Source: Pollutimonas thiosulfatoxidans
Lineage (GTDB): Bacteria; Pseudomonadota; Gammaproteobacteria; Burkholderiales; Burkholderiaceae_B
Assembly: GCF_004022565.1 (NCBI RefSeq)
Contig: NZ_CP022987.1
Coordinates: forward strand, 124,001 to 188,000
Length of the DNA: 64,000 bases
Reading direction: 5' to 3'
Shown piece by piece: positions 8,167-17,647 of this stretch; position 1 is the first letter of the stretch; each line of letters begins with the position of its first letter. The translations under genes and the position numbers were made by a program. A model generated the notes under the pieces. The model made no database searches and had not been told where the DNA came from. It saw only the letters and a list, made by a program, of their open reading frames with translations.

Positions 8167-8790
8167 ATGAAATTCAACGCCACTTCGCGTAGCGATAAGG
8201 GTACGAGTGCGAGCCGCCGCCTGCGCCACGCTGGCCGTGTCCCGGGCATCGTCTACGGCGGCAATGCCGATCCCGTCAGCATCGAGCTCGACCACAACGA
8301 AATCTTCCACGCCCTGCGCAAAGAAGAGTTCCACGCCTCCATCCTCGATATCCAACTGGATGGCAAGGCAGGCGGTCAGGTTCTGCTGCGTGCCGTGCAA
8401 TGGCACCCGTACAAGCAGCAAGTGCAGCACGTGGACTTTCAGCGCATCGATGCTTCGCATTCGATCACCACGAAGGTTCCCCTGCACTTCATCAACGGCG
8501 AGACCTCTCCTGCCGTCAAGCTTAGCGGCCAGATCATCAGCCACGTCGTAACCGAGCTTGAAGTCACTTGCCTGCCTGCCAACCTGCCTCAGTTCATCCA
8601 GGTCGACCTGGCCATGCTGGTGGGCGGCGCCAACGTCTACTTGTCGGATGTCACCATGCCCAAGGGCGTGGTTCACACCTTCAAGGGCCCGGAAAACGAG
8701 CTCGTGCTGGCCGCTGCGCTTAGCAAGCCGGGTGCCGATGTCGCTGACGCTGCTGCAGCCGACGGCGAAGCCGAAACGCCTGCCGAATAA
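8167..8790 (+). CDS. rplY: 50S ribosomal protein L25/general stress protein Ctc
   Basis: Binds 5S rRNA in the large subunit. The 207-residue product is the long CTC form: an N-terminal L25 domain (about residues 1-92, with RHAGRVPGIVYGG) and a C-terminal TL5 beta domain ending in an acidic, alanine-rich tail (ADAAAADGEAETPAE). The ATG at 8167 is chosen because TTGGAG at 8155-8160 serves as its ribosome binding site. A TTG at 8155 would use up that site. A strong terminator follows directly. Confidence 0.96.
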   Translation: MKFNATSRSDKGTSASRRLRHAGRVPGIVYGGNADPVSIELDHNEIFHALRKEEFHASILDIQLDGKAGGQVLLRAVQWHPYKQQVQHVDFQRIDASHSITTKVPLHFINGETSPAVKLSGQIISHVVTELEVTCLPANLPQFIQVDLAMLVGGANVYLSDVTMPKGVVHTFKGPENELVLAAALSKPGADVADAAAADGEAETPAE

Positions 8791-8811
8791 GCAAGCGCCT
8801 TATCCGGCACA

Positions 8812-8845
8812 ACCCCTGCCCGCCTCGCGCCGGCAGGGGTTTTTC
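8812..8845 (+). terminator. Rho-independent terminator of rplY
   Basis: CCCCTGCC (8813-8820) pairs with GGCAGGGG (8832-8839) around an eleven-base loop, with an extra A-T pair outside, followed by TTTTTCTTG. It separates prs-rplY from pth. Confidence 0.85.
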
Positions 8846-8864
8846 TTGTGTAGACTTTGCGACT

Positions 8865-9464
8865 ATGACTCCACCTGCAATTCGCCTCATTATCGGCCTG
8901 GGCAATCCAGGTCCCCAATACGAAACCACGCGGCATAACGCCGGGTTCTGGCTGGCCGATCATTTGGCCGACGACCTGAAGGCGGGCTTTTCGCTGGACA
9001 AGGCGTTTTCTGCCTGGGTAGCCAAGGGCCGGTTCGATGGCGAAGCGATCATCGTGGCCAAGCCCAGCACGTTCATGAACCGCTCGGGGCAGGCGGCCGG
9101 CGCGCTGATGCGTTTTTATAAGCTCCTGCCCGAACAAGTACTGGTCCTGCATGACGAGCTCGATCTCATGCCGGGGCAGGTCAAGCTGAAGCAAGGTGGC
9201 GGGCACGCCGGCCATAACGGCTTACGCGACATACAGGCCGCGTTTTCCAGTCCGGATTTCTGGCGCTTGCGCATCGGCATAGGCCATCCACGTACGTTGG
9301 GGCTGGCTCAGGACGTGGCCGCCTTCGTGCTGAATTCCCCGCGCAAGGACGAACTCGATGGGATAGTGCAGGTCATCGACCGATGCAGGGCGGTGGCGCC
9401 CGCCTTGTTGCGCGGCGAGTTTCAACAAGCCACCAGCCAGTTGCACGAGGCCAATCGTGCTTGA
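8865..9464 (+). CDS. pth: Peptidyl-tRNA hydrolase
   Basis: Cleaves the ester bond of peptidyl-tRNAs released by stalled ribosomes and so recycles tRNA. The 199-residue protein has the signature GLGNPGPQYETTRHNAGF with Asn14 and the catalytic His24. Further motifs are KPSTFMNRSG, the active-site Asp in VLHDELDL, and GGGHAGHNGLR. It begins twenty bases after the rplY terminator. Its last eight bases overlap the GTG start of the CPBP protease gene, so the two are probably coupled. Confidence 0.97.
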   Translation: MTPPAIRLIIGLGNPGPQYETTRHNAGFWLADHLADDLKAGFSLDKAFSAWVAKGRFDGEAIIVAKPSTFMNRSGQAAGALMRFYKLLPEQVLVLHDELDLMPGQVKLKQGGGHAGHNGLRDIQAAFSSPDFWRLRIGIGHPRTLGLAQDVAAFVLNSPRKDELDGIVQVIDRCRAVAPALLRGEFQQATSQLHEANRA

Positions 9465-10245
9465 AGCCGGCAGCGGCCGGTCGCCGGCTGTTGGCCGGCT
9501 GCGTTTTCGGGACGAGCTGCGCGACTTCTTCTCTTTTGTCAGGCGTCCCCGGCTGGCTCCCAGGTTACCCGGCCGGCGCGCTGGCGATGGATGGTGGGAG
9601 GATTGGTTTCCGACCGTCTCGGTAGGCCGCCTGCTGAAGTGGGCGCTATTCCTGTGGGCCATCAACCTGGTGTTCCTGGGGCCCATCGCCGTCGCCGCCG
9701 CCGGAGCCGGCGGGGCGACCCACCGGCTGAATATTCACAATATTCCGTGGCTGCATGCCTTGTTGTGGGCGCCGGTGGTCGAAGAGCTGGTGTTCCGCTA
9801 TGCCTTGCGTCGGCCTGCACCGGCATGGTGGCTGGTGCCCGGCGCAGTCGCTGCCATGTTGATGGGAGCCAAGTGGCCGGGTATTTTGCTGGTTACCGGC
9901 ATTCTGTTGCTGTGCTGGCTGCCTTACTTACTGAACATGCCGTTTGCGCGTCGTGACTTGCCCTGGCGTGTGCGCAAGGCTTATCGGCGCGGTTTTCCAT
10001 GGGTATTCCACCTGACTTCGGTGGCTTTCGCCGCGGTGCACTTGTACAACTTCAATTTGCATCAGACGCCGCTTTGGTTGCTGCCCTTGCTGGTATTGCC
10101 GCAATGGCTGACGGGGCTGGTTCTGGGATGGCACCGCGTGAGGCTGGGCATAGGCGCCTCGATACTGCTGCATGGCATCTTTAACGGTGGGCCTTTGCTG
10201 GTTGTGTGGCTGGTATTGCGCATGGCGCCCGAACTGGCGGTCTAG
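9457..10245 (+). CDS. CPBP-family intramembrane metalloprotease
   Basis: A 262-residue membrane protein of the CAAX protease/bacteriocin-processing (CPBP, Abi) family. All three active-site motifs are present: E109-E110 with R114 (EELVFR), F191-H195 (FAAVH) and H239-N243 (HGIFN). About six or seven hydrophobic helices follow a basic, Arg-rich N-terminus of some 50 residues. The GTG at 9457 is supported by GAGG at 9447-9450, although a later start is possible. It overlaps pth by eight bases. The substrate is unknown; family members cleave within membranes or act in bacteriocin immunity. Confidence 0.85.
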   Translation: MLEAGSGRSPAVGRLRFRDELRDFFSFVRRPRLAPRLPGRRAGDGWWEDWFPTVSVGRLLKWALFLWAINLVFLGPIAVAAAGAGGATHRLNIHNIPWLHALLWAPVVEELVFRYALRRPAPAWWLVPGAVAAMLMGAKWPGILLVTGILLLCWLPYLLNMPFARRDLPWRVRKAYRRGFPWVFHLTSVAFAAVHLYNFNLHQTPLWLLPLLVLPQWLTGLVLGWHRVRLGIGASILLHGIFNGGPLLVVWLVLRMAPELAV

Positions 10246-10335
10246 GATCGGGCGGCCGCCGGCGCCGGACCGGCACGCCGACAAACACTACAATAGTCTC
10301 TTTCCCGCTTTACTTCTTTATCTTTCAGGACACTC

Positions 10336-11427
10336 ATGGCTTTGCAATGTGGCATTGTTGGTTTACCCAACGTCGGAAAATCAACCCTATTCAATGCGTT
10401 GACCAAGGCTGGCATTGCCGCCGAGAACTACCCCTTCTGCACCATCGAGCCCAATGTGGGCGTCGTTGAGGTGCCCGACAGCCGCTTGTCGGCACTGGCC
10501 GACATCGTCAAGCCCGAGCGTGTGCTGCCTGCGGTGGTCGAGTTTGTCGATATCGCGGGACTGGTGGCGGGAGCATCCAAAGGGGAAGGCCTGGGTAATC
10601 AGTTCCTGGCGAACATCCGCGAGACCGATGCCATCGTCCATGTGGTGCGTTGCTTCGAAGACGAGAACGTCGTCCACGTGGCCGGGCGCATTGATCCGAT
10701 TTCCGACATCGAGGTCATCAATACCGAGCTGGCCCTAGCCGACCTGGCCACGGCCGAGAAAGCCTTGCAGCGCAACCAGAAGACGGCGCGTGCCGGCGAC
10801 AAGGAAGCCATCAAGCTGGTGGCGCTGCTGGAAAAAATCATCCCTGTGCTGAACGAGGCGCGGCCCATCCGGTCGCTGGGACTGGATGAAGACGAAACGG
10901 CGCTGATCAAGCAGTTCTGTTTCATTACCGCCAAGCGCTGCATGTATGTGGCCAACGTGAAAGAAGACGGCTTCGAAGGCAATCCGCATTTGCAGGCCGT
11001 ACAGAAATACGCAGAAGCCGAGAATGCACCCGTCGTGGCGGTGTGCGCGGCGGTCGAGGCCGAGATCGGCGAGCTGGACGACGAAGACCGTAACGTTTTC
11101 CTGGCCGATCTGGGCATGGACGAGCCGGGTTTGAACCGCGTGATCCGCGCCGCTTATAGCTTGTTGGGCTTGCAAACCTACTTTACAGCAGGCGTGAAGG
11201 AAGTGCGCGCCTGGACGATCGAGATAGGCGACACCGCGCCGCAGGCCGCTGGCGTAATACATACCGACTTCGAGCGTGGCTTCATACGTGCCCAGACAAT
11301 AGCCTTTGAAGATTTCGTCGCCTGCAAGGGCGAGCAAGGCGCGAAAGAAGCCGGCAAGATGCGCGCCGAAGGGAAAGAGTACGTGGTCAAGGATGGCGAT
11401 GTGCTTAACTTCCTGTTCAATGTTTGA
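10336..11427 (+). CDS. ychF: Ribosome-binding ATPase YchF (OLA1 family)
   Basis: Obg-related P-loop protein that prefers ATP to GTP and associates with ribosomes, with roles in redox stress and translation. The 363-residue product has the Walker A GLPNVGKST, FVDIAGL for switch II, and NVKE in place of the GTP-specific NKxD. This replacement is the hallmark of ATP preference. A coiled region (about residues 130-200) and the C-terminal TGS domain (about 280-363, ending NFLFNV) follow. A GGT-family gene starts seventeen bases downstream. Confidence 0.97.
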   Translation: MALQCGIVGLPNVGKSTLFNALTKAGIAAENYPFCTIEPNVGVVEVPDSRLSALADIVKPERVLPAVVEFVDIAGLVAGASKGEGLGNQFLANIRETDAIVHVVRCFEDENVVHVAGRIDPISDIEVINTELALADLATAEKALQRNQKTARAGDKEAIKLVALLEKIIPVLNEARPIRSLGLDEDETALIKQFCFITAKRCMYVANVKEDGFEGNPHLQAVQKYAEAENAPVVAVCAAVEAEIGELDDEDRNVFLADLGMDEPGLNRVIRAAYSLLGLQTYFTAGVKEVRAWTIEIGDTAPQAAGVIHTDFERGFIRAQTIAFEDFVACKGEQGAKEAGKMRAEGKEYVVKDGDVLNFLFNV

Positions 11428-11444
11428 TTAGGTAGCTGTTCATC

Positions 11445-13073
<1,629 letters not shown>

Positions 13074-13167
13074 GCCTGCACAAAGCCCTTTACGCCCAGG
13101 GGGCACCTGCCGTTGAACGGACCAAATCGTCCACAATAGATCTTTAACATTGTCTGCCGGGATATTC

Positions 13168-14373
13168 ATGACTCGTATTGTTTTATTCGAAAACATCCAC
13201 CCTAGCGCCAAGGAAGTATTTACCTCGGCCGGCCTCACAGATGTCGTCACCCATGCGTCTTCCCTGCCTCCCGATGCATTGCGTGATGCATTGGCTGGCG
13301 CCGAGCTGGTCGGCATCCGTTCGCGTACCCATCTGGATGCCACCGTGTTGGCGGGTGCTCCTGACCTGCGGGCCATCGGCTGCTTTTGCATAGGCACCAA
13401 TCAGGTCGACCTGGAAGCCGCCATGCTGCGCGGGGTGCCGGTATTCAATGCGCCGTTTTCGAACACCCGCTCCGTTGCTGAAATGGTATTGGGCGAAGCT
13501 ATTTTGCTGTTGCGCCGCATCCCCGAAAAGAACGATCGCGTTCATCAAGGGCACTGGGACAAGACCGCCGACGGCGCCTTCGAGGCACGCGGCAAGACGC
13601 TGGGCATTATCGGCTACGGCAATATTGGTTCACAGGTAGGTACGCTGGCCGAAGCCGCCGGCATGCGCGTTATTTTTCATGACGTGGAAGCCAAGCTGCC
13701 GCTGGGCAATGCCCGCGCCTGCTCATCCTTGAAGAAGCTGCTAAGCCAGGCCGACATCGTTACCTTGCATGTGCCGGGCGGCAATGCCACGCGCAACATC
13801 ATGGATGCCACAACCATAGGTTCCATGAAGCGGGGTGCCATCCTTATCAACGCCTCGCGCGGCACCGTCGTCGACATCGACGCCCTGCACGCCGCCTTGA
13901 AGTCAGGTCATTTGTCGGGTGCGGCGCTGGATGTCTTCCCCTCCGAGCCGAAAAGCGTCGACGAGCCCTTGATCAGCCCGCTTATCGGTATGCGCAATGT
14001 CATCCTGACCCCGCATATCGGGGGCAGCACGCAAGAATCGCAAGAGAACATAGGGCGCGAAGTCGCCGAGAAACTGCTGCGCTTCATGCTTAGCGGCACC
14101 ACCAAGGGTGCGGTCAATTTTCCGGAAATTCCGTATCAGGAAACCGCCGGCGTTGCGCGTATTTTGCATGTGCACCGCAACCTGCCTGGCGCCATGGGTA
14201 CGCTTAGCAATCTAATGGCAGAGCACGGATTGAATATCGTCAGCCAGCAATTGCAGACACGAGGCCAGATCGGCTATGTGATTTCCGATGTCGAAGGCAA
14301 AGTCGATGACACCGTGCTGTCTGTGCTGCGGGCGCACCCCATCACAGTACGCTGCGATATGGTTGCGGAATGA
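13168..14373 (+). CDS. serA: D-3-phosphoglycerate dehydrogenase
   Basis: First step of serine synthesis: NAD-dependent oxidation of 3-phosphoglycerate to 3-phosphohydroxypyruvate. The 401-residue protein has the NAD-binding GIIGYGNIGSQVG, the catalytic Arg region (NASRGTVVD), Glu (FPSEP) and the His of LTPHIGGSTQESQENIG. A C-terminal ACT domain (about residues 330-401) is the usual serine feedback site. The ATG at 13168 is preferred over an in-frame TTG at 13150 because CCGGGAT precedes it at good spacing. Its last 32 bases overlap the convergent nsrR gene. Confidence 0.95.
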   Translation: MTRIVLFENIHPSAKEVFTSAGLTDVVTHASSLPPDALRDALAGAELVGIRSRTHLDATVLAGAPDLRAIGCFCIGTNQVDLEAAMLRGVPVFNAPFSNTRSVAEMVLGEAILLLRRIPEKNDRVHQGHWDKTADGAFEARGKTLGIIGYGNIGSQVGTLAEAAGMRVIFHDVEAKLPLGNARACSSLKKLLSQADIVTLHVPGGNATRNIMDATTIGSMKRGAILINASRGTVVDIDALHAALKSGHLSGAALDVFPSEPKSVDEPLISPLIGMRNVILTPHIGGSTQESQENIGREVAEKLLRFMLSGTTKGAVNFPEIPYQETAGVARILHVHRNLPGAMGTLSNLMAEHGLNIVSQQLQTRGQIGYVISDVEGKVDDTVLSVLRAHPITVRCDMVAE

Positions 14374-14758
14374 TATCGGCTAGCGTGTAGCGATCCAGAT
14401 GCTGCATGAACTGCTGCAGCGCGCCCTGCAGGATGCCCGTCAGCCCGCAAGTGCCGCTTAGCGTGCAGCTGTTGCCGGTAACGAAGCATTCGACCAGGGC
14501 CAGGTCGTTTTCCATGTCACGCACGACCGCGCCCAGGTTGATTTCTTGTGGCGGATGCGCCAGCCGCATGCCGCCATGCTTGCCCCTGATGGTTTCTATC
14601 CAGCCTTTCTGAGCCAGCCTATGGGTGATCTTCATGAGGTGCGGCTCGGAAATCGCGTAGACACCCGCAATCTCATTGATGGTGCAGAGGCGGTCAGGGT
14701 GCTGTCCAACGTACATCAGCAGACGCATGGCATAGTCGGTCATGGCGGTCAGTCGCAT
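14342..14758 (-). CDS. nsrR: Rrf2-family nitric oxide-sensing repressor NsrR
   Basis: Iron-sulfur transcriptional repressor that releases DNA when its cluster reacts with NO. The 138-residue product begins MRLTAMTDYAMRLLMYVG, typical of Rrf2 winged-helix proteins, with the recognition region around residues 27-60. Cluster cysteines are Cys91, Cys98 and Cys104, spaced C-x6-C-x5-C. It is the last gene of the truncated haemoglobin-nnrS-nsrR unit (13 bases after nnrS). An NsrR-like site lies in front of that unit, so it probably represses its own operon. It overlaps serA by 32 bases tail to tail. Confidence 0.9.
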   Translation of the reverse strand: MRLTAMTDYAMRLLMYVGQHPDRLCTINEIAGVYAISEPHLMKITHRLAQKGWIETIRGKHGGMRLAHPPQEINLGAVVRDMENDLALVECFVTGNSCTLSGTCGLTGILQGALQQFMQHLDRYTLADIIPQPYRSVL

Positions 14759-14771
14759 GGCGCTTGCCCGC

Positions 14772-15971
14772 CTATTTGGCCCGAGGCCGTATCAGCAGCG
14801 GCACAAATCGCCACAGGTACAAGGCCATGCAGCCCATCCAGCACACTGCGGCGGCTTGCAGCAGCGTCAGGCTGGCGCCAGAGGGCCACAAGGCTGCCAG
14901 CCGCAGTACGACGGCGGCGATCATCAGCCAATAGCAAAGCAGCATGCTGCCATCGAGGACGAGAGGGCGCCCCAGATGGCCCAGCGCGGTACGCGTGACC
15001 ATGCCGATGATCAGGACGGCGAAGCCTCCCATGCCAATAATGTGCACATGTGCGGCGGACCGCTGCAAGACGCCGGTACCCAGACCGGCGATATGCATTC
15101 CGGCGGCGATCAGGCCGACGCCCATGGCGGCATAGCCGATGTACAGAATCCATAGCAATGGCTTATGGCGCACAGCCAGCGGCTGCCAACGTATGGTTTG
15201 CCACAGGGCGATAAGGCCGGTGGCCGCCAGGGCCGCAGCCATAGGGGCGGCCCATTGCACAGCCCCCAGCAAGATGGCCAGCACGCTTAGTGCCAGTTGT
15301 ACTTGCCCGCTGCGGGTCTGCATGGGTATGGTCAGGCCGGGCACCATGCGCATCGAGAAGAAAGGAATAACCCGCCGTGCAATCAGCAGTGCAATGACTG
15401 CCATGCAGATCAAGCCCAGATTGAAGCGCTGCATCAGCAGGATGTAGTCGCCGGCCAAGGCCGCCCGCAGGAACAGCACGTCGGTCAGGCCCAGGCCCAG
15501 CACCAGCACGGGTACGCCGTAGTTGCGGCGGCTGTTGCCCTTGAGCATGACACGCAGCAGGCAAACGGCGCTGATCAGAAAAAATGCCGCCACGCTGGCG
15601 CAGGCAATATGAAAGCCGGTTTCGCCGCCAAACAGCAGGCCCAGTCGAGCCACCACCCATAAGACGCACAGCCCGGCCAGGCCGGCCCCCTTGAGCGGAT
15701 TGAAGCCGGTCCAGGTGGCGCTTGCGGTCAGCAGAAACCCGACGGCGATTGTTGCGATGAAGCCCCACAGCATTTCGTGTGCATGCCACGCCACGCCTCC
15801 CAGCGGTTGTCCCAGCCACTGAGGTGCGAAGATCCAGAGGGCAATCGCGATCAGCGCCCAGGCGCAGCCGGCGATGTAGAGGGGGCGGAATCCCAAGCTG
15901 AGGAAGGCCTGCAGATCAGGCGCCGCGCCGGCGGCAGTTTGCGGCGTGCGGGCTTGGGTAAGGTCAGTCAT
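14772..15971 (-). CDS. nnrS: NnrS family haem-copper membrane protein
   Basis: Polytopic inner-membrane protein of 399 residues and about twelve hydrophobic segments, linked to protection from nitrosative stress. Family features are GFRPLYIAG near residue 27, WHAHEMLWGF at about 61-70, the LRAALAGDYILLMQRFN region, and the IIGMGGFAVLIIGMVTRTALGH region, which supplies candidate His metal ligands. Its start overlaps the truncated haemoglobin stop by eight bases, and it is followed by nsrR. This context supports a nitric oxide defence role. The biochemical activity of the family is not settled. Confidence 0.93.
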   Translation of the reverse strand: MTDLTQARTPQTAAGAAPDLQAFLSLGFRPLYIAGCAWALIAIALWIFAPQWLGQPLGGVAWHAHEMLWGFIATIAVGFLLTASATWTGFNPLKGAGLAGLCVLWVVARLGLLFGGETGFHIACASVAAFFLISAVCLLRVMLKGNSRRNYGVPVLVLGLGLTDVLFLRAALAGDYILLMQRFNLGLICMAVIALLIARRVIPFFSMRMVPGLTIPMQTRSGQVQLALSVLAILLGAVQWAAPMAAALAATGLIALWQTIRWQPLAVRHKPLLWILYIGYAAMGVGLIAAGMHIAGLGTGVLQRSAAHVHIIGMGGFAVLIIGMVTRTALGHLGRPLVLDGSMLLCYWLMIAAVVLRLAALWPSGASLTLLQAAAVCWMGCMALYLWRFVPLLIRPRAK

Positions 15972-16368
15972 GGGCCAGCTCGGTGGGCAGGCGTTCGGGT
16001 TCGTTATTGATCTGGTAGCCGAACCACAGGCTGCGCGCGATGCGTTCAGCGAAGTCCTGGGCGCGCTCGGCGAACTCGGGATTTGAAAACTGCTGGGTGG
16101 TCTCGCGAAACAGCGACAGCCATTGGTGGAACATGTCGGCCGTCAGGCCCGGTAGGGCCACGTGCTTGGGCATGGGTGTACCGGTATACGTGCCGCTGCC
16201 GCGAAGCAGCGACGACCAGAATCGGCACATGATGGCCAGATGCTTATCCCAGTCTTGTATTTGGGCGTCGAACACGGGCGCCAGCATGGCGTCGGCGCGC
16301 ACACGGCCATAAAACCCATGAACCAGGGCGGTGATGTCTTCTTCGGTGCAAAAGTCGGGTCTAGCCAT
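15964..16368 (-). CDS. Group III truncated haemoglobin
   Basis: A small cytoplasmic haem protein of 134 residues resembling group III (trHb3) globins, which bind O2 and NO and are found in NO or microaerobic responses. The DWDKHLAIMCRFWSSLL segment holds the helix E region, and LTADMFHQWLSLFRETTQ contains the probable proximal His. It is the first gene of the operon, with nnrS overlapping by eight bases, and has an NsrR-type operator 48 bases upstream. This suggests NO scavenging or sensing under NsrR control. Confidence 0.9.
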   Translation of the reverse strand: MARPDFCTEEDITALVHGFYGRVRADAMLAPVFDAQIQDWDKHLAIMCRFWSSLLRGSGTYTGTPMPKHVALPGLTADMFHQWLSLFRETTQQFSNPEFAERAQDFAERIARSLWFGYQINNEPERLPTELAHD

Positions 16369-16415
16369 GTGGGAGGTCCTGCGGGCGGGCGGAGCTGTTG
16401 AAGCCTTGCGGCCAT

Positions 16416-16438
16416 AAGATGTATATGGAAGGTATCTT
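16416..16438. promoter_or_regulatory. nsrR box: NsrR-type operator
   Basis: A 23-base site of two eleven-base halves around one central base. The left half begins AAGATGTAT and the right half ends TATCTT, close to the known NsrR consensus AAGATGYATTT-N-AAATGCATCTT. It lies 48 bases upstream of the truncated haemoglobin start and about 170 bases from lgmA on the other strand. It probably controls the haemoglobin-nnrS-nsrR operon. Confidence 0.8.
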
Positions 16439-16605
16439 ATAAATTTTTTTGTAGGCCGTCAACAACGCCTTGTTTCAAACTGACGTAAAGCTACACAAAC
16501 TTACACTTATCGGCTAACATTCGGGCATGTCACCCACTGTTAACGCTGTGCGCGTGCCGTAGACGATCACAAGAACTTCCAATTACTTCCGTAACGCCTA
16601 TTGCC

Positions 16606-17634
16606 ATGCGACAGCCAGCAACGCTGACTTGCGTCATTCCGTGCCTTAACGAGCGCGCCAATCTCGACGTGCTGCTGCCCGCATTGCTCGCCGTGCTGAA
16701 GCCGCTTGCCCGCAAGTTTGAAATCATCGTGGTTGACGACGGCAGCACCGACGGCACGCCAGACAGCATGCACGATTGGGTGCAGCGTCATCCCCGCATC
16801 TTGTATTTGCAGCTTAGCCGCAACTTCGGCAAAGAGGCGGCGCTTACGGCTGGGCTGGAGGCCGCGCGCGGAGAAGTCGTCATTTGCATGGACGCCGATC
16901 TGCAACATCCTCCCGCGCTCATACCGAAAATGCTGGACCGTTGGCGTGCTGGGATCGAAATGGTCTATGCCGTGCGTGCGACGCGCGAAGACGAAGCCAC
17001 CTTCAAACGCTGGGGCACCCGTTTGTTTTACAAGCTCATGCGCACATCGGACGGCCTGATAGTGCCCGAAAATGCCGGTGACTTCCGCTTGATGGATCGT
17101 GCCGTGGTAGATGCCTTGCTGATGCTCCCTGAGCGCAACCGCTACATGAAAGGCTTGTTCGCGTGGGTGGGTTTTAAGGCCGAGCCCATGGCGTATTGGC
17201 CGCCGCCGCGCTTGCACGGTTCAAGCTGCTTCAAGCCTTTCAAGCTATTTCGCTTTGCCATCGATGGGCTGACGGCCTTTACAACCTGGCCCTTGCGCAT
17301 GCTCAGCTTGTTCGGCATTTTGCTGTCGCTGCTGTCTTTTTCCTACGGTGCATTCATTGTCGGGCGTTACATGCTGTTTGGCGATCCGGTGCAGGGTTGG
17401 GTCACGCTGATGACTGTGGTCCTCTTCTTTGCTGGCGTGCAGCTTATTTCCGTGGGCGTGGTGGGCGAGTACATCTCCCGGGTCTTCGACGAGGTCAAAC
17501 GGCGTCCCGTATACCTGGTGCGTCAGCGACAAGGGCAGGGCATGACGGCTCGCACCCGGGCAGCAGCAGCGCCGCAGCAAGAACCGGGCATACCATCCGT
17601 GCTGCTATCCGAGCTTCCCGAAGAAGTCAGTTGA
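16606..17634 (+). CDS. lgmA: GT2 glycosyltransferase, undecaprenyl-phosphate hexosamine type (LgmA/ArnC-like)
   Basis: A 342-residue family 2 glycosyltransferase of the ArnC/GtrB type, which loads a sugar onto undecaprenyl phosphate at the cytoplasmic face. Donor and metal motifs VVDDGSTDGT and CMDADLQHPP are present, with a GDFRLMDR acceptor-side motif and two transmembrane helices near residues 230-300. In Bordetella, an ArnC-like enzyme of this kind (LgmA) makes undecaprenyl-P-GlcNAc for decoration of lipid A phosphates. The downstream ArnT-like, deacetylase and GtrA-type genes fit that pathway. The sugar identity is inferred from context. Confidence 0.8.
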   Translation: MRQPATLTCVIPCLNERANLDVLLPALLAVLKPLARKFEIIVVDDGSTDGTPDSMHDWVQRHPRILYLQLSRNFGKEAALTAGLEAARGEVVICMDADLQHPPALIPKMLDRWRAGIEMVYAVRATREDEATFKRWGTRLFYKLMRTSDGLIVPENAGDFRLMDRAVVDALLMLPERNRYMKGLFAWVGFKAEPMAYWPPPRLHGSSCFKPFKLFRFAIDGLTAFTTWPLRMLSLFGILLSLLSFSYGAFIVGRYMLFGDPVQGWVTLMTVVLFFAGVQLISVGVVGEYISRVFDEVKRRPVYLVRQRQGQGMTARTRAAAAPQQEPGIPSVLLSELPEEVS

Positions 17635-17647
17635 TTCGCAACTTTCT

